DNA of 64,000 bases from Planctomycetota bacterium (GTDB taxonomy: Bacteria > Planctomycetota > UBA8742 > UBA2392): the NCBI GenBank assembly GCA_020425605.1, contig JAGQRH010000016.1, positions 38,134 through 102,133 of the forward strand, written 5' to 3'. How positions within the stretch are numbered: the first letter of the stretch is position 1; each line of letters opens with the position of its first letter. Made by a program: the position numbers and the translations under genes. A model generated the notes under the pieces. The model searched no databases and was not told where the DNA came from. It saw nothing but the letters and a program-made list of their open reading frames with translations. Below are positions 15,335 through 24,171 of the stretch, piece after piece.

Positions 15335-17539
15335 CTACGATTTCCATTCTTCCAGCAGCTTTGCGGCGGCTTCGTTGCCCGCATCGGCCGCCTTCTTGGC
15401 CCACTCTTTGGCCTTGGCGGCGTCAGCGTCGATGCCGGTGCCGTCGTGATACGCCTTGGCCAGTTCGACCATGGACGGCACGCAGCCACCCTCGGCCGCC
15501 TTCTTGAACCACTTGGCCGCTTTCGTGTCGTCCTTGTCTTCGCGTTTCAACTCACCAAGCCGATGCATGGCATAAACCCCACCGGCCTCGGCAACCGCCT
15601 CATAAACCCAGATCGCCCCACGCCGATCCGGCTCTGCCCCAAGCCCCTGTTCCATCATCTGAGCCAGCAGGAAACTCGCAGCCGGGTCATCCGCCCGGTC
15701 CTTGAGAAGCTTGCGGGCAAGCTGGTAGTCGCGACTCACACCGTTGCCGTACAACAGGCAGAGTCCGTATAGGCCGCCGTCGGCCCGGTCCATGCTTGCC
15801 GTCTGGGCAACGCCGGCGATCCATGGGTGTGCGGCGACAAATGCGTCAGCCGACGCATCCCGTGTGAGGATCACTGCCAGTTCATTCACCAGCTCATCGC
15901 AGCGCTGTTGTGCCGGGATACGCGACAGCCAGCCTTGCTCTCTCTGCGCCGCCTCGTAGCTGCAGGAGTGCATACCCGCGATCTTCAGCGCGAGCGCCGC
16001 CTTTTCGCGGTCAGCGTGTTCGGGGTTGCGGTAATAGAGATACAGCTCAAGGGCTGCCTCGCCGTCGCCGAGATTCGCGGCCTTTGCATTCCAGTGCAAT
16101 GCGTCTCTGGAACTAGCGAAGCCCCTGGCTCGCAAGATCTGAATGGCGACGAGGTCGCCAGCCTCGCCAAGTTCCCCAAGCTTGGAAACGGCTTCGACTT
16201 CAGTGCCCAGGTTCCCGGGCACGTTCCCATATCCCAGCGCAAGATAGTCACCCCAGCGGGCGCCGAGCGTAATCTGGCAGGCCAGCCGCACAGCCGGTTG
16301 GAATTGGGATCGAACGGAATTCGCCAAGTACTCCATGGGGTCAGTGCCGTTCGCGTGCATCGCACGCGCTTCGCCGTAGAGCATCTCCGCGCCCGTGTTG
16401 GCTTTGGCGTCGGACGCCACGACCTGGTACAGCCAATGGATGGCAAGTTCCGGGTCCTGGGTCTCGCCGCCGATTCCATGCAGCAGGCAGTCCGCATACA
16501 TGGTGCGCGCCTCGGCGACTTCGGTTTCGGATAGCCCGATGCTGTCATCCGGCTCGATCATCGTTTTCAGCCATTCCCCCACGCGCGGATATGCTTTGAG
16601 AACAGGGTTGGGGGCGCTGGCAAGGATCGTGCAACCATTGTGCGGCCCCGATTCAACCGGCGCGGGCCAGCGCGCAACATAGCTCGCGAACAGCTCGGAC
16701 AGCTTCAGCCCTTCCAGCTCTTCCTCCGCAAGCGATTCCAGTTGTTTGATCGATGTAATGTCTCCCGCCTCCGCGGCCTTGGTCAAGTACGCGCGACAGA
16801 GCCGCAGGTCAGGCTGCTGGCCGTCTGGATATCGGTAGAAGTCCCCAAGCTCCCGGATTGCGGGGACGTAGCCCGCTTCGGCCGCCTTGGTCAACCAGCG
16901 CAGCCCACTGTCCACGTCGCGCTGCGCACTGATTCCGCGCGTGAGTTGATGGCCCAGCACGAGCATCGCCGGCAGGCAGCCGTCTGTTGCCCCGGCCTCT
17001 AGGTAGACTTGTTGCGTCTTGCGGTTTTCCTCATCGGTCAAACCGTCGTCGCGTCGCTGCGACATCAGCAGGTAGGCGCAAGGAAACCCATCCTGACCGA
17101 GCTGCAGTATCTCCTCCCACTGCGCCTTGGCCCGGTGCACCTTGCCGGGATTGAAGAACTCGTCGACGGGAAGGAAGTCGAGTTCTTCGCGCCAGCGGAT
17201 GTAAGGATCATTGAGACGTAGTTGCCGCGCCTCATGGGCATAGCTGCGTCCGCGCCATCGATCTTCCGGTGCACCGGCCAGGCCACGACGATACGCAATG
17301 CCAAGCAGGTAGTTCGCCTTGGGGTTCCCGCCGCTCAGTTCGCCCGTGTCGAGGTCATAGTTCGCCCCGAGCGCGCCGAGATTTTCGATCAGTGTGACGT
17401 CGTCCAGCACGCGCCAGCCTTCCAGCGTTCGTGAATCTTCTTCTTTCCACTTCTGGTAGAGGGCGTCGACGTCGAAGTCGGCGGCGAGGCACGGGATGGC
17501 TGCGATCAGCAGCACGGCCGTCGCGATTGCGCGCAGCAT
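15335..17539 (-). CDS. Secreted Sel1-repeat (TPR-like) protein
   Basis: The 734-residue protein has a signal peptide (1-20, LLIAAIPCLAAD). Many Sel1-like helical repeats follow, clearest at ALRWLTKAAEAGY-type segments: SGLRWLTKAAEAGYVPAI, LCRAYLTKAAEAGDITSI, AAKWFKKAAEGGCVPSM and AKEWAKKAADAGNEAA. Sel1 repeats form a solenoid that binds partner proteins in the periplasm or at the surface. The gene follows a structured RNA with its own terminator, so its transcription may depend on that leader. Confidence 0.85.
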   Translation of the reverse strand: MLRAIATAVLLIAAIPCLAADFDVDALYQKWKEEDSRTLEGWRVLDDVTLIENLGALGANYDLDTGELSGGNPKANYLLGIAYRRGLAGAPEDRWRGRSYAHEARQLRLNDPYIRWREELDFLPVDEFFNPGKVHRAKAQWEEILQLGQDGFPCAYLLMSQRRDDGLTDEENRKTQQVYLEAGATDGCLPAMLVLGHQLTRGISAQRDVDSGLRWLTKAAEAGYVPAIRELGDFYRYPDGQQPDLRLCRAYLTKAAEAGDITSIKQLESLAEEELEGLKLSELFASYVARWPAPVESGPHNGCTILASAPNPVLKAYPRVGEWLKTMIEPDDSIGLSETEVAEARTMYADCLLHGIGGETQDPELAIHWLYQVVASDAKANTGAEMLYGEARAMHANGTDPMEYLANSVRSQFQPAVRLACQITLGARWGDYLALGYGNVPGNLGTEVEAVSKLGELGEAGDLVAIQILRARGFASSRDALHWNAKAANLGDGEAALELYLYYRNPEHADREKAALALKIAGMHSCSYEAAQREQGWLSRIPAQQRCDELVNELAVILTRDASADAFVAAHPWIAGVAQTASMDRADGGLYGLCLLYGNGVSRDYQLARKLLKDRADDPAASFLLAQMMEQGLGAEPDRRGAIWVYEAVAEAGGVYAMHRLGELKREDKDDTKAAKWFKKAAEGGCVPSMVELAKAYHDGTGIDADAAKAKEWAKKAADAGNEAAAKLLEEWKS

Positions 17540-17598
17540 GGTTTTCTCCGTGGCCCCTGTGCCTGCAGTGTAGGGCGCGGTGCTGCCCCGGGTTAAGC

Positions 17599-17623
17599 AA
17601 AAAGCCCCCGCGAGCGGGGGCTT
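17599..17623 (-). terminator. Intrinsic terminator of the structured RNA
   Basis: On the minus strand AAGCCCCCGC pairs with GCGGGGGCTT and is followed by TTTTT. It faces the Sel1-repeat gene, 60 bases before its ATG. Confidence 0.85.
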
Positions 17624-17896
17624 CGTGCCTTCGGGCTCTCACCCGAAAGATGTCCAGAGGCCTGGGTCGTGGAGACAGCCCTCCACTCAACGCAATCGGG
17701 TTGGCTATTCCCTTCTCACGTCCCGGTCTTTCGACCGGCTGGCGGTTGCGCGGCGTCGACGCCGCATAGGCTTGACCAGTGCCCGGCTGACTCTCGTCTT
17801 CCGGCCACCTGACGCTCAAGGCATCAGGCTAAACCCCGGGCGAATCCCTTGCAGAGGATTCTCCCGCAACCCGGTCCTGCATGACCGCGCTGCACA
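17599..17896 (-). ncRNA. Unassigned structured RNA or leader (about 300 nt)
   Basis: A promoter-like element (17903-17931) and an intrinsic terminator (17599-17623) bound a non-coding segment on the minus strand. In between are many short perfect helices: CCGGTC-GAAA-GACCGG, GCGGCG-TCGA-CGCCGC, GTGGAG/CTCCAC, TTCGGG/CCCGAA and GAATCC/GGATTC. I tested it by eye for RNase P RNA, tmRNA, SRP RNA, 6S RNA and common riboswitches and found no convincing match. It could be a free RNA or an attenuating leader of the Sel1-repeat gene 60 bases downstream. Confidence 0.55.
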
Positions 17897-17902
17897 GGAA
17901 GA

Positions 17903-17931
17903 ACAGTATCCCGCCAAAACCCCTTGTCCAA
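17903..17931 (-). promoter_or_regulatory. Putative sigma-70 promoter of the structured RNA
   Basis: On the minus strand TTGGAC (17931-17926) and TACTGT (17908-17903) have a 17-base spacer. Transcription would begin near 17896. Confidence 0.45.
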
Positions 17932-18002
17932 CGGTGTCAGCGGATAGTTGATATGGGGATAAGACTGCGTTTGCCGACACACCCGAAGCTACAATCACGC
18001 CT

Positions 18003-18185
18003 ATGATCTCGGCCGAATCCGCCTACCTTGGCGGTGACGCGGTGCGTCACCTAGCCAGCATCGACTACCGTCGATTCCGCCAAGCACTATTGCGCGACGA
18101 TGCATGTCAGCGGCAACTGCCGAGCGACCGGGCGAAGCTTCACGAGCTGGCCTTCCATGTTCTTGAACAGACCTTCGGTGGATGA
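18003..18185 (+). CDS. Possible small protein, frame continues past TGA
   Basis: A 60-codon frame begins at ATG 18003 (contains DYRRFRQALLRDDACQRQLP and HELAFHVLEQTF, which look helical). After its TGA (18183-18185) the same frame stays open for 49 more codons to TAG 18333. No recognisable domain and no clear ribosome binding site. It may be a short real protein or a decayed gene. Confidence 0.3.
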   Translation: MISAESAYLGGDAVRHLASIDYRRFRQALLRDDACQRQLPSDRAKLHELAFHVLEQTFGG

Positions 18186-18329
18186 GCTCCGGAGTCGCCG
18201 CCGCTCGTCAAGTCCGACCCTGCAGACACTACACCGCACTTGGCGGACGTTGCGGCCCGAGAGCCTGTACCGACCAAACCATCTCTGTTAAATTTGGCGC
18301 GAAACCCCTCACTGAACCGCCGATAGCGT

Positions 18330-21300
18330 TCAATGCGCTGTCGCGTTTTTCCGTCGACGGGACGACACGAGTCGCAGGGCCGCCAGAGCCGAAAGCAGCA
18401 GCAGCGCATTCCAGTGCGGGTCGGTCAGTTCGGATGTAGTGCAACCACCCGAGTCGCCCCCTCCTCCGCCGCCATTCCCGCCGGAAGGCGGTGCCACCAC
18501 AAGGTTCAATTGGCGCGTTGCCACCGCACTAGTACCACCGTCACCGTCCTCCACAACAAAGTCCGCCATACGTGACCCGGCCGCCGCAGCAGGGTCGATA
18601 TTGTAGTAGGCCACGGCTCGTACCAGCGCTTGGACGGCGGCCGGTGTTGCCTGCGCGTTCATCGCGATCACTAACGGCGTCCCACCTGTGCCACCGGAAA
18701 ACGTTCCGATCTGCACCCCTCCGAACGAAATTGCCGTCGCGGCGACGCCAATCTGCCCGCTGGCCGTCCCCTGATTCTGAATCTCAAGCCGGTCGTCAGC
18801 GGTAACGCCGATGAGGCTCACGGTCAGGTTGCCAGTGTCAAGATCCGCCGAGTCGACATCGACAACCGTGGCGGTGCCGTCAATGACCAACGCCCCCGTG
18901 CCGATTGTGTAGCTAACCTGCGTCCCTTGAACCGTCAGAGTCGGCGGGTCGTTCACCGCTACAACGTCGACATTGATACTGACGGGGCTGCTGGCGCTAC
19001 CGTCACCATCGTCCACCACAATCTCGAGCGCTCGCGTCGCAGTCGGCGGATTGTCGGATGTGTTTTCGAACGTGACCGCGCGCAGCACCGCTTCCGCATC
19101 AGCGGGCGTGCAGGACGCGTTGAATGACACAACCAGCGTGGTCCCGGCCGTACCGCCCGAGGAAGTCCCCACCATTGTGCCGCCAACGCTCACGTTGGCG
19201 CCGGACACCGCCACCTGGCCGGCACCGCTTCCCTGGTTTTCAATGGCAAGCAGATCTTGCGCTGTTGCCCCACTCGTCCAGGAAACCACCAGCGAGCCAG
19301 TATCAAAGTCTGCTGAATCAGCATCCGTCACCGTAGCAGCGGATGCCACGACGACCGGAGACGAGCCTTCCGCAAAGTTGATCGTGGTTGTGTTGGCAAC
19401 CACAAGCGGGGACAGACCAGTAGCCCACAGCTCTTGGCCGTGGTGTCCGTCGTTGGCGGCGAAGTACATCGTTCCGTTCAGTACGGCGAGGCCCCCAAAG
19501 ACGGTAAATGGCGCCTGACCAGAACCCGGATAGATATCCTTAACAAGCTGCGTGCCCGACGTGGTGCCATCCGTCGTCCACACTTCGCGGCCGCTGGTCG
19601 GATGCGTCGCGTAAAAGTAGAGGCGCCCGCCGAGTACGGCACACGTGGCGAGAAGGCTGTCTGTCGGCCCGGGGTAGATATCCTTGACCAGGTAGGTGCC
19701 TGCTGTCGTCCCGTCCGATCGCCACAGCTCGTACCCTTCGGCGGTTGTCAGCGCATAGAAGTAGTAGATGCCGTTCATGACCGCCAGCGGCGTCGGGTGT
19801 GAGGCACCCGTGGGGTTGATGTCCTTGACCATGGAGGTCCCGCCGATAGTTCCGTCGCTCTTCCACAATTCGTAGTAGTTGGTTGGATCGGACGCCGAGA
19901 AAAACAGCAAGTTCTGATAGACGATGAACCTTGAAGGGAATGACGCATAAGACGATCCGCCGAGATCGACTGCGATGACCGTTCCGGACGACGTGCCATC
20001 CGTCTTCCACACCTCAGAGCCCTGTGCATTGCCTGCCGCGGCAAAGTACAGTTCCCCGGCGTACTCCGTGAAAGCGCTGGGATTTGAGCCGCTTGATCCC
20101 GAATAGATGTCCTTCAACATGTACGTGCCGGCGGTCGTGCCATCGGTACGCCAGAGTTCGGCACCGTTCGAGCCATTGTTGGCATTGAAGTAGACCACAC
20201 CGTTGTAGCCGGTCATCCCGGAGGGGGCTGACCCAGTCGTACCCGTCCTGATGTCGGCCAGCATGAACGTGCCGGCGGACGTCCCGTCAGAGACGTACAG
20301 CTCCCGCCCGCTGATGGAGTCCTCGAGACTAAAAAACATCAACCCGTTGTAGACCATCATGTCTATGGGCGAGTACGAGAATGACCCGGTCGTGAGTGTC
20401 TTCACGAAAGACGTGCCCGCTGAGGTTCCGTCACTCTTCCATAGGTCTGCGCCGTCGATCATCAGTAGCGTTCCGTTGACGTTCGTGACGCTGTCGAACT
20501 TCTGGGCATAGACGAGCGATGTACCCGACTGAGTTCCGTCGCTCTTCCACAGTTTCCTTGCACTACTCCCCGGTCCGACACCAGTGAAGTAGAGAGAGCC
20601 GTTTAGCTCGGCGATCGTACCCACGTTGCCACTGCCGTTGTCCTGGTTGATGTCCGCCAGAAGAGAGATGGTCTGCGTAACGGAATCGGCAGCAAAGAGC
20701 TCCGAGTTGGGGGCAGGCAGAACCGCCTCAAACACCAGCTTAGTGCCGAGCGCAATCAAGTCTTCTCCGCCGGACGGGGCCGCCCCTGTGTAGACACTCG
20801 ACAGCCTTACGGTGCCGCCGGTGGTGCCGTCGCTGACCCATACATCGTAAGCCGACGCGCCCGACTGTGCCTGAAACGCCAGCATGCCGTTCCAGACCGT
20901 CAGAGCCGACGGATTGGACGACGAAGCGCCAGCGTAGATGTCCTTTACGAGCGACGTTCCGGCGGTAGTGCCATCTGTTCGATAGAGCTCGCCACCGGCG
21001 CCGTCAGAGCCGACAAAGTAGAGGTAGCTGCCGACAACAGTGTTGTAGATCCCTGCCGCCACGCTGAACTGCGTTACGTACGTCGTTCCGGCGGACGTGC
21101 CATCGCTCTTCCATAGTTGATGGCCGCTCGCACCATCGGTCGCGAAGAAGAACAACACACCCCCAAATGGAACCAAATAACTCAGGTCCGCGTTTCCCGT
21201 GCCCGTATTGATGTCTTCCACCAGTGTCGTTCCGGCCGTCGTCCCGTCGGTCTTCCACAGCTCTTGCCCCGCCGCGGATGTGTAGGCCTCGAAGAACACT

Positions 21301-22022
21301 TCGCCTGCGACTTCCGTGAACTTGGCCGGACTGCTGCTGAAATTTCCGGCCTCAATGTCCTTCAGCAATTGAGTACCACCGCCCGTTCCGTCACTGATCC
21401 AGGGTTCGGAACCGTTTGTCGCATCCTGCGCCGAGTAAGCGAGCCCGAGCGAAGTTACTGTAATCGACGACGGAGCCGACGAGCCGGAACCCGTTACGGC
21501 GTCCAGCACCATGACCGTGCCTGCAGCGGTCCCGTCCGACTTCCACAATTCAAAGCCATGAGTGCCGTCATCCGCACTGAAGTACACACCGCCATTGTAC
21601 GTGACCAACGGACCGGTGATCCCGTGCCCTGCGCCCGGGTTGATGTCTTTGAGCAACACGGTGCCGCCGGCTGTCCCATCCGTCTTCCAAAGTTCGTTGC
21701 CGTTGGTCGCGTCGCCAGCTGTAAAGAGAATGACACCGTTGACTTCCACGAACGAGAAGGGGCTCGAAGACGCGCTACCCGTGTTGATGTCCTTCACCAG
21801 CGTCGTACCCGCTGCCGTTCCATCTGTCTTGTACAGTTCCCGCCCGATGTTCCCGTCGTTGGCGGCGAAGTAGATGACACCATTGATTGCAGCAAGGGCG
21901 TTCGGCGAAGATGAGAACGTATCGGTGTTCAGGTCGACGGCCATATTGACCACCTGAGCTGACACTGCTGATGACAGCAGGACCAGCGCCATCATCGCAA
22001 AACAGGCTACGCGCAGACGCAT
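18330..22022 (-). CDS. Large secreted ELWxxDGTxxGT-repeat protein with C-terminal anchor
   Basis: The 1230-residue protein has a signal peptide (1-22, SSAVSAQ). About 18 repeats of roughly 45-50 residues follow, each holding a motif like GxELWKTDGTxAGTxLVKDI (16 clear, two degenerate); such repeats probably form beta-propeller blades. Residues about 890-1180 hold two related modules containing DADSADFDTGSL and DVDSADLDTGNL, cadherin-like in style. A Gly-rich stretch, DSGGCTTS, a hydrophobic helix and SSRRRK end the protein, a MYXO-CTERM-like sorting tail. Likely displayed on the cell surface. Ligand unknown. Confidence 0.85.
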   Translation of the reverse strand: MRLRVACFAMMALVLLSSAVSAQVVNMAVDLNTDTFSSSPNALAAINGVIYFAANDGNIGRELYKTDGTAAGTTLVKDINTGSASSSPFSFVEVNGVILFTAGDATNGNELWKTDGTAGGTVLLKDINPGAGHGITGPLVTYNGGVYFSADDGTHGFELWKSDGTAAGTVMVLDAVTGSGSSAPSSITVTSLGLAYSAQDATNGSEPWISDGTGGGTQLLKDIEAGNFSSSPAKFTEVAGEVFFEAYTSAAGQELWKTDGTTAGTTLVEDINTGTGNADLSYLVPFGGVLFFFATDGASGHQLWKSDGTSAGTTYVTQFSVAAGIYNTVVGSYLYFVGSDGAGGELYRTDGTTAGTSLVKDIYAGASSSNPSALTVWNGMLAFQAQSGASAYDVWVSDGTTGGTVRLSSVYTGAAPSGGEDLIALGTKLVFEAVLPAPNSELFAADSVTQTISLLADINQDNGSGNVGTIAELNGSLYFTGVGPGSSARKLWKSDGTQSGTSLVYAQKFDSVTNVNGTLLMIDGADLWKSDGTSAGTSFVKTLTTGSFSYSPIDMMVYNGLMFFSLEDSISGRELYVSDGTSAGTFMLADIRTGTTGSAPSGMTGYNGVVYFNANNGSNGAELWRTDGTTAGTYMLKDIYSGSSGSNPSAFTEYAGELYFAAAGNAQGSEVWKTDGTSSGTVIAVDLGGSSYASFPSRFIVYQNLLFFSASDPTNYYELWKSDGTIGGTSMVKDINPTGASHPTPLAVMNGIYYFYALTTAEGYELWRSDGTTAGTYLVKDIYPGPTDSLLATCAVLGGRLYFYATHPTSGREVWTTDGTTSGTQLVKDIYPGSGQAPFTVFGGLAVLNGTMYFAANDGHHGQELWATGLSPLVVANTTTINFAEGSSPVVVASAATVTDADSADFDTGSLVVSWTSGATAQDLLAIENQGSGAGQVAVSGANVSVGGTMVGTSSGGTAGTTLVVSFNASCTPADAEAVLRAVTFENTSDNPPTATRALEIVVDDGDGSASSPVSINVDVVAVNDPPTLTVQGTQVSYTIGTGALVIDGTATVVDVDSADLDTGNLTVSLIGVTADDRLEIQNQGTASGQIGVAATAISFGGVQIGTFSGGTGGTPLVIAMNAQATPAAVQALVRAVAYYNIDPAAAAGSRMADFVVEDGDGGTSAVATRQLNLVVAPPSGGNGGGGGGDSGGCTTSELTDPHWNALLLLSALAALRLVSSRRRKNATAH

Positions 22023-22119
22023 GGAGACCCTCCGGCATGGACCGCAACGATCCTACCCTGAATCTCGACAGACTCAATTCTGATATGGCAGGTTTGCGAT
22101 TGCACAATGCGATATGTTG

Positions 22120-22149
22120 AAACGGGGACGGATTTATCCGTCCCCGTTT
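22120..22149 (-). terminator. Hairpin downstream of the oxygenase gene
   Basis: AAACGGGGACGGAT (22120-22133) pairs with 22136-22149. The T-tract is weak, so termination may be inefficient. It separates the oxygenase gene from the repeat-protein gene. Confidence 0.65.
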
Positions 22150-22166
22150 GTGTTCGATTGCTTTGC

Positions 22167-23366
22167 TTACGCGCTGTTCTTGGTGCCGGCGTGGGTGGCC
22201 TTCTGGTAAGCCCAGGGGTCGTTGGGGATCTTCTTTTCCTCGATCCAGCTTGGATCCTTGAAGATATCCGCAACGGTCGCGAGGTCCTTCTCGTTTGGCA
22301 GCATCTCGTCCAGGTGCTTCTTGTATTCCTCTTCGTTCAGCAGCTCGCCCGTCACGCTGTAGGGCTGGTTGGCCCAGCGGCCGATGGCGCGGTGGAACTT
22401 GATGTCCGGCACGTAGAGCTGCGGCTGGCCCTCATGCACGAACTTGTTGAGGCGGCTCACAAGGTCCGTCACTTCCGCGTGGTACAGGTCGCGGTTGTGG
22501 TGGTTCAGCTCCTTGCGGTTGAAATCCATGTTGCCGGCCTTGCGCTGCTCGTCTTCGTCGAAGCGGCTCTTGAGCCCCCACACGTAGGCCCACTCGGCGG
22601 TGCTGGATTCATCCTTGCCGAACAGGTCGGTGGCGACGCTGATCCATTTGTTGAACCACTTCTGCAGCAGCGCGGTCGGAACCTTGCCCGCCTTGATAAT
22701 GCGCCCGAGGCCGTCGTTGCCGGAGCCGAGATGGAACGCCTCCTCTTTAAGCATCGGGCCTGCGCTGCGGGCCAGCGGCGCGAAGCCGCAGGGCGACAGC
22801 ATCTTGAGCTGGTACTTGCCGTCGCGGTCGACGAAGCAGGTGTAGGTGTAGAAATCGATCCAGTTGTCGACGGCCTCGTTGAATGCACCAAGCAGTCGCG
22901 GGTTCTTTTCCTCGGGGAAGGCTCCGCTTGCGCGCCGTTCCAGCAGCTTGCGGGCTTCCAGCTTGCCGCTTGAGCCGAAGTGCGTGACCAGCACGTTCGC
23001 CATCTGCATGCCGTGACGCATTTCCTCGAGCATGATGCGCACGGCCGCGTAGCGGTCGTAGTCGTGCGGGACATGGTCGAGCAATCGGCGCTGCTGCTCG
23101 GTGCTGGCGAACTCGGTGTCGCCCTGCACGAACACGAGCTGCAGCAGTGAGTCGCGCATGGTCTGGTTCGGAACCTGGCCGATGCGCTCCCACTTGTGCT
23201 GACCGGCGAAGTCGCCGAATTCGACTTCGCTGCTCGGCTTGTCGTCGTACAGCGGCGTCATCATGAAGTTCTCGGCTTCCGGAATTTCCACGCCGACGTC
23301 ATCGCGCCACATCTTTAAGTAGTCGGTCCAGTCGTCCCAGGTGTTGATCGTCTTTCGTACCTGCAT
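22167..23366 (-). CDS. BoxB/PaaA-like di-iron acyl-CoA epoxidase
   Basis: The 399-residue protein resembles benzoyl-CoA 2,3-epoxidase BoxB and the phenylacetyl-CoA epoxidase subunit PaaA. It carries the ferritin-like di-iron ligand set: E85, E115-x-x-H118 (EEMRHGMQM), an Asp in DNWIDF (about 171) and E209-x-x-H212 (KEEAFHLGSG). GFAPLARSAGPMLKEEAFH is typical of the BoxB branch. The enzyme would epoxidise an aromatic or similar CoA thioester with O2. It is shorter than BoxB (about 470). No BoxA reductase, BoxC or paa gene is in the window, so electron donor and substrate are unknown. GGAGAG precedes ATG 23366. It lies 42 bases after a TetR gene. Confidence 0.82.
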   Translation of the reverse strand: MQVRKTINTWDDWTDYLKMWRDDVGVEIPEAENFMMTPLYDDKPSSEVEFGDFAGQHKWERIGQVPNQTMRDSLLQLVFVQGDTEFASTEQQRRLLDHVPHDYDRYAAVRIMLEEMRHGMQMANVLVTHFGSSGKLEARKLLERRASGAFPEEKNPRLLGAFNEAVDNWIDFYTYTCFVDRDGKYQLKMLSPCGFAPLARSAGPMLKEEAFHLGSGNDGLGRIIKAGKVPTALLQKWFNKWISVATDLFGKDESSTAEWAYVWGLKSRFDEDEQRKAGNMDFNRKELNHHNRDLYHAEVTDLVSRLNKFVHEGQPQLYVPDIKFHRAIGRWANQPYSVTGELLNEEEYKKHLDEMLPNEKDLATVADIFKDPSWIEEKKIPNDPWAYQKATHAGTKNSA

Positions 23367-23407
23367 GGCTCTCTCCGTCATGGGGCCTGTGCCCCGTTGG
23401 TTGTCTG

Positions 23408-24049
23408 CTATTTGGTCTTCGGAAGTTTGCCCTGAGCGCGGTCAAGGCCGCTCTGGCTCAGGCCCTTCACGAACAGGTCTGAATACATGCGCCCGATGTC
23501 GGAGGCCTGGAAGGCGCCGTCCGGGCGATACCATTTGCTGATCCAGTTGATCGCGCCGAGGATTGCAAATGTCGCTAGCTTGCTGTCCACGTTGCGGAAC
23601 TCGCCGGCCTTGACGCCTTCGTTAATCACCACACGCATGCTGCGCTCAAACTGGTCGCGCTTGGTGATGATCTGCGCCAGCAACTCGTCGCGCAGTGCGG
23701 CGAAGTCAAGCGCAAGCGCTGATCCTTGAAGCTCATCGATCATCACGTGCACCAGCGCGTCGATCAGCGCGGACAGTTTCTCGGATGCGGTTGAGTCCTT
23801 CTGCTCTTCCAGCACTTCGCGGGTGCGCTCCAGCACGCGGTCGAGGCTGAAGTCGTGGCAGGCGAAGAGAATCTCTTCCTTGTCCTTGAAGTAGTAGTAA
23901 AGGCTGCCCTTGGTCATCAACAGGGCGTCGCTGATGTCCTCCATGCTGGTGCCGTGGTAGCCCTTGCGCCGGAACGCGGCGGCCGCGCTGCGCAGGATCG
24001 CTTCGCGCTTGAGCTCGGTCTTCTTCTGTCTGCGTTCGGCCGCCTGCAT
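23408..24049 (-). CDS. TetR-family transcriptional regulator
   Basis: The 213-residue protein starts with a TetR helix-turn-helix: AILRSAAAAFRRKGYHGTSM and DISDALLMTKGSLYYYFKDK. A helical ligand-binding domain follows (LSALIDALVHVMIDELQG, INWISKWYRPDG), similar to the C-terminal domain of acyl-CoA-responsive TetR proteins. I start at ATG 24049 (GGGGAAG upstream) because an earlier in-frame ATG at 24064 falls inside an inverted repeat that looks like the operator. It probably autoregulates and controls the co-directional oxygenase gene, with a CoA thioester as likely inducer (inference). Confidence 0.88.
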   Translation of the reverse strand: MQAAERRQKKTELKREAILRSAAAAFRRKGYHGTSMEDISDALLMTKGSLYYYFKDKEEILFACHDFSLDRVLERTREVLEEQKDSTASEKLSALIDALVHVMIDELQGSALALDFAALRDELLAQIITKRDQFERSMRVVINEGVKAGEFRNVDSKLATFAILGAINWISKWYRPDGAFQASDIGRMYSDLFVKGLSQSGLDRAQGKLPKTK

Positions 24050-24063
24050 AGCTTCCCCGATCA

Positions 24064-24079
24064 TTGAACCAACGTTCAA
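24064..24079. promoter_or_regulatory. Inverted repeat, probable TetR operator
   Basis: TTGAAC-CAAC-GTTCAA is a perfect 6-bp inverted repeat with a 4-base spacer, 15 bases upstream of the chosen TetR start. Position and size suit autoregulation. Confidence 0.5.
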
Positions 24080-24171
24080 AAGTATACGTTTGATCCAATA
24101 AGCATACAAGCGGTCAGATACACCTGCCGAGCGATTCAGCACAACTGACGTAATTACAATAGGTTACGGCG

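Noticed and set aside
17599..17896. Structured RNA as SRP RNA (GTCAGG and CCGGAAG are present)
   Set aside because: The GGAA loop is closed by only one pair, the 3' AGCAGCC strand is not correctly spaced, and the length is not that of a 4.5S RNA.
17599..17896. Structured RNA as RNase P RNA, tmRNA or cobalamin riboswitch
   Set aside because: No GAGGAAAGTCC or ACAGAACCC pair, no tag frame ending with Ala-Ala-stop, and no B12 core like the clear one at 31995.
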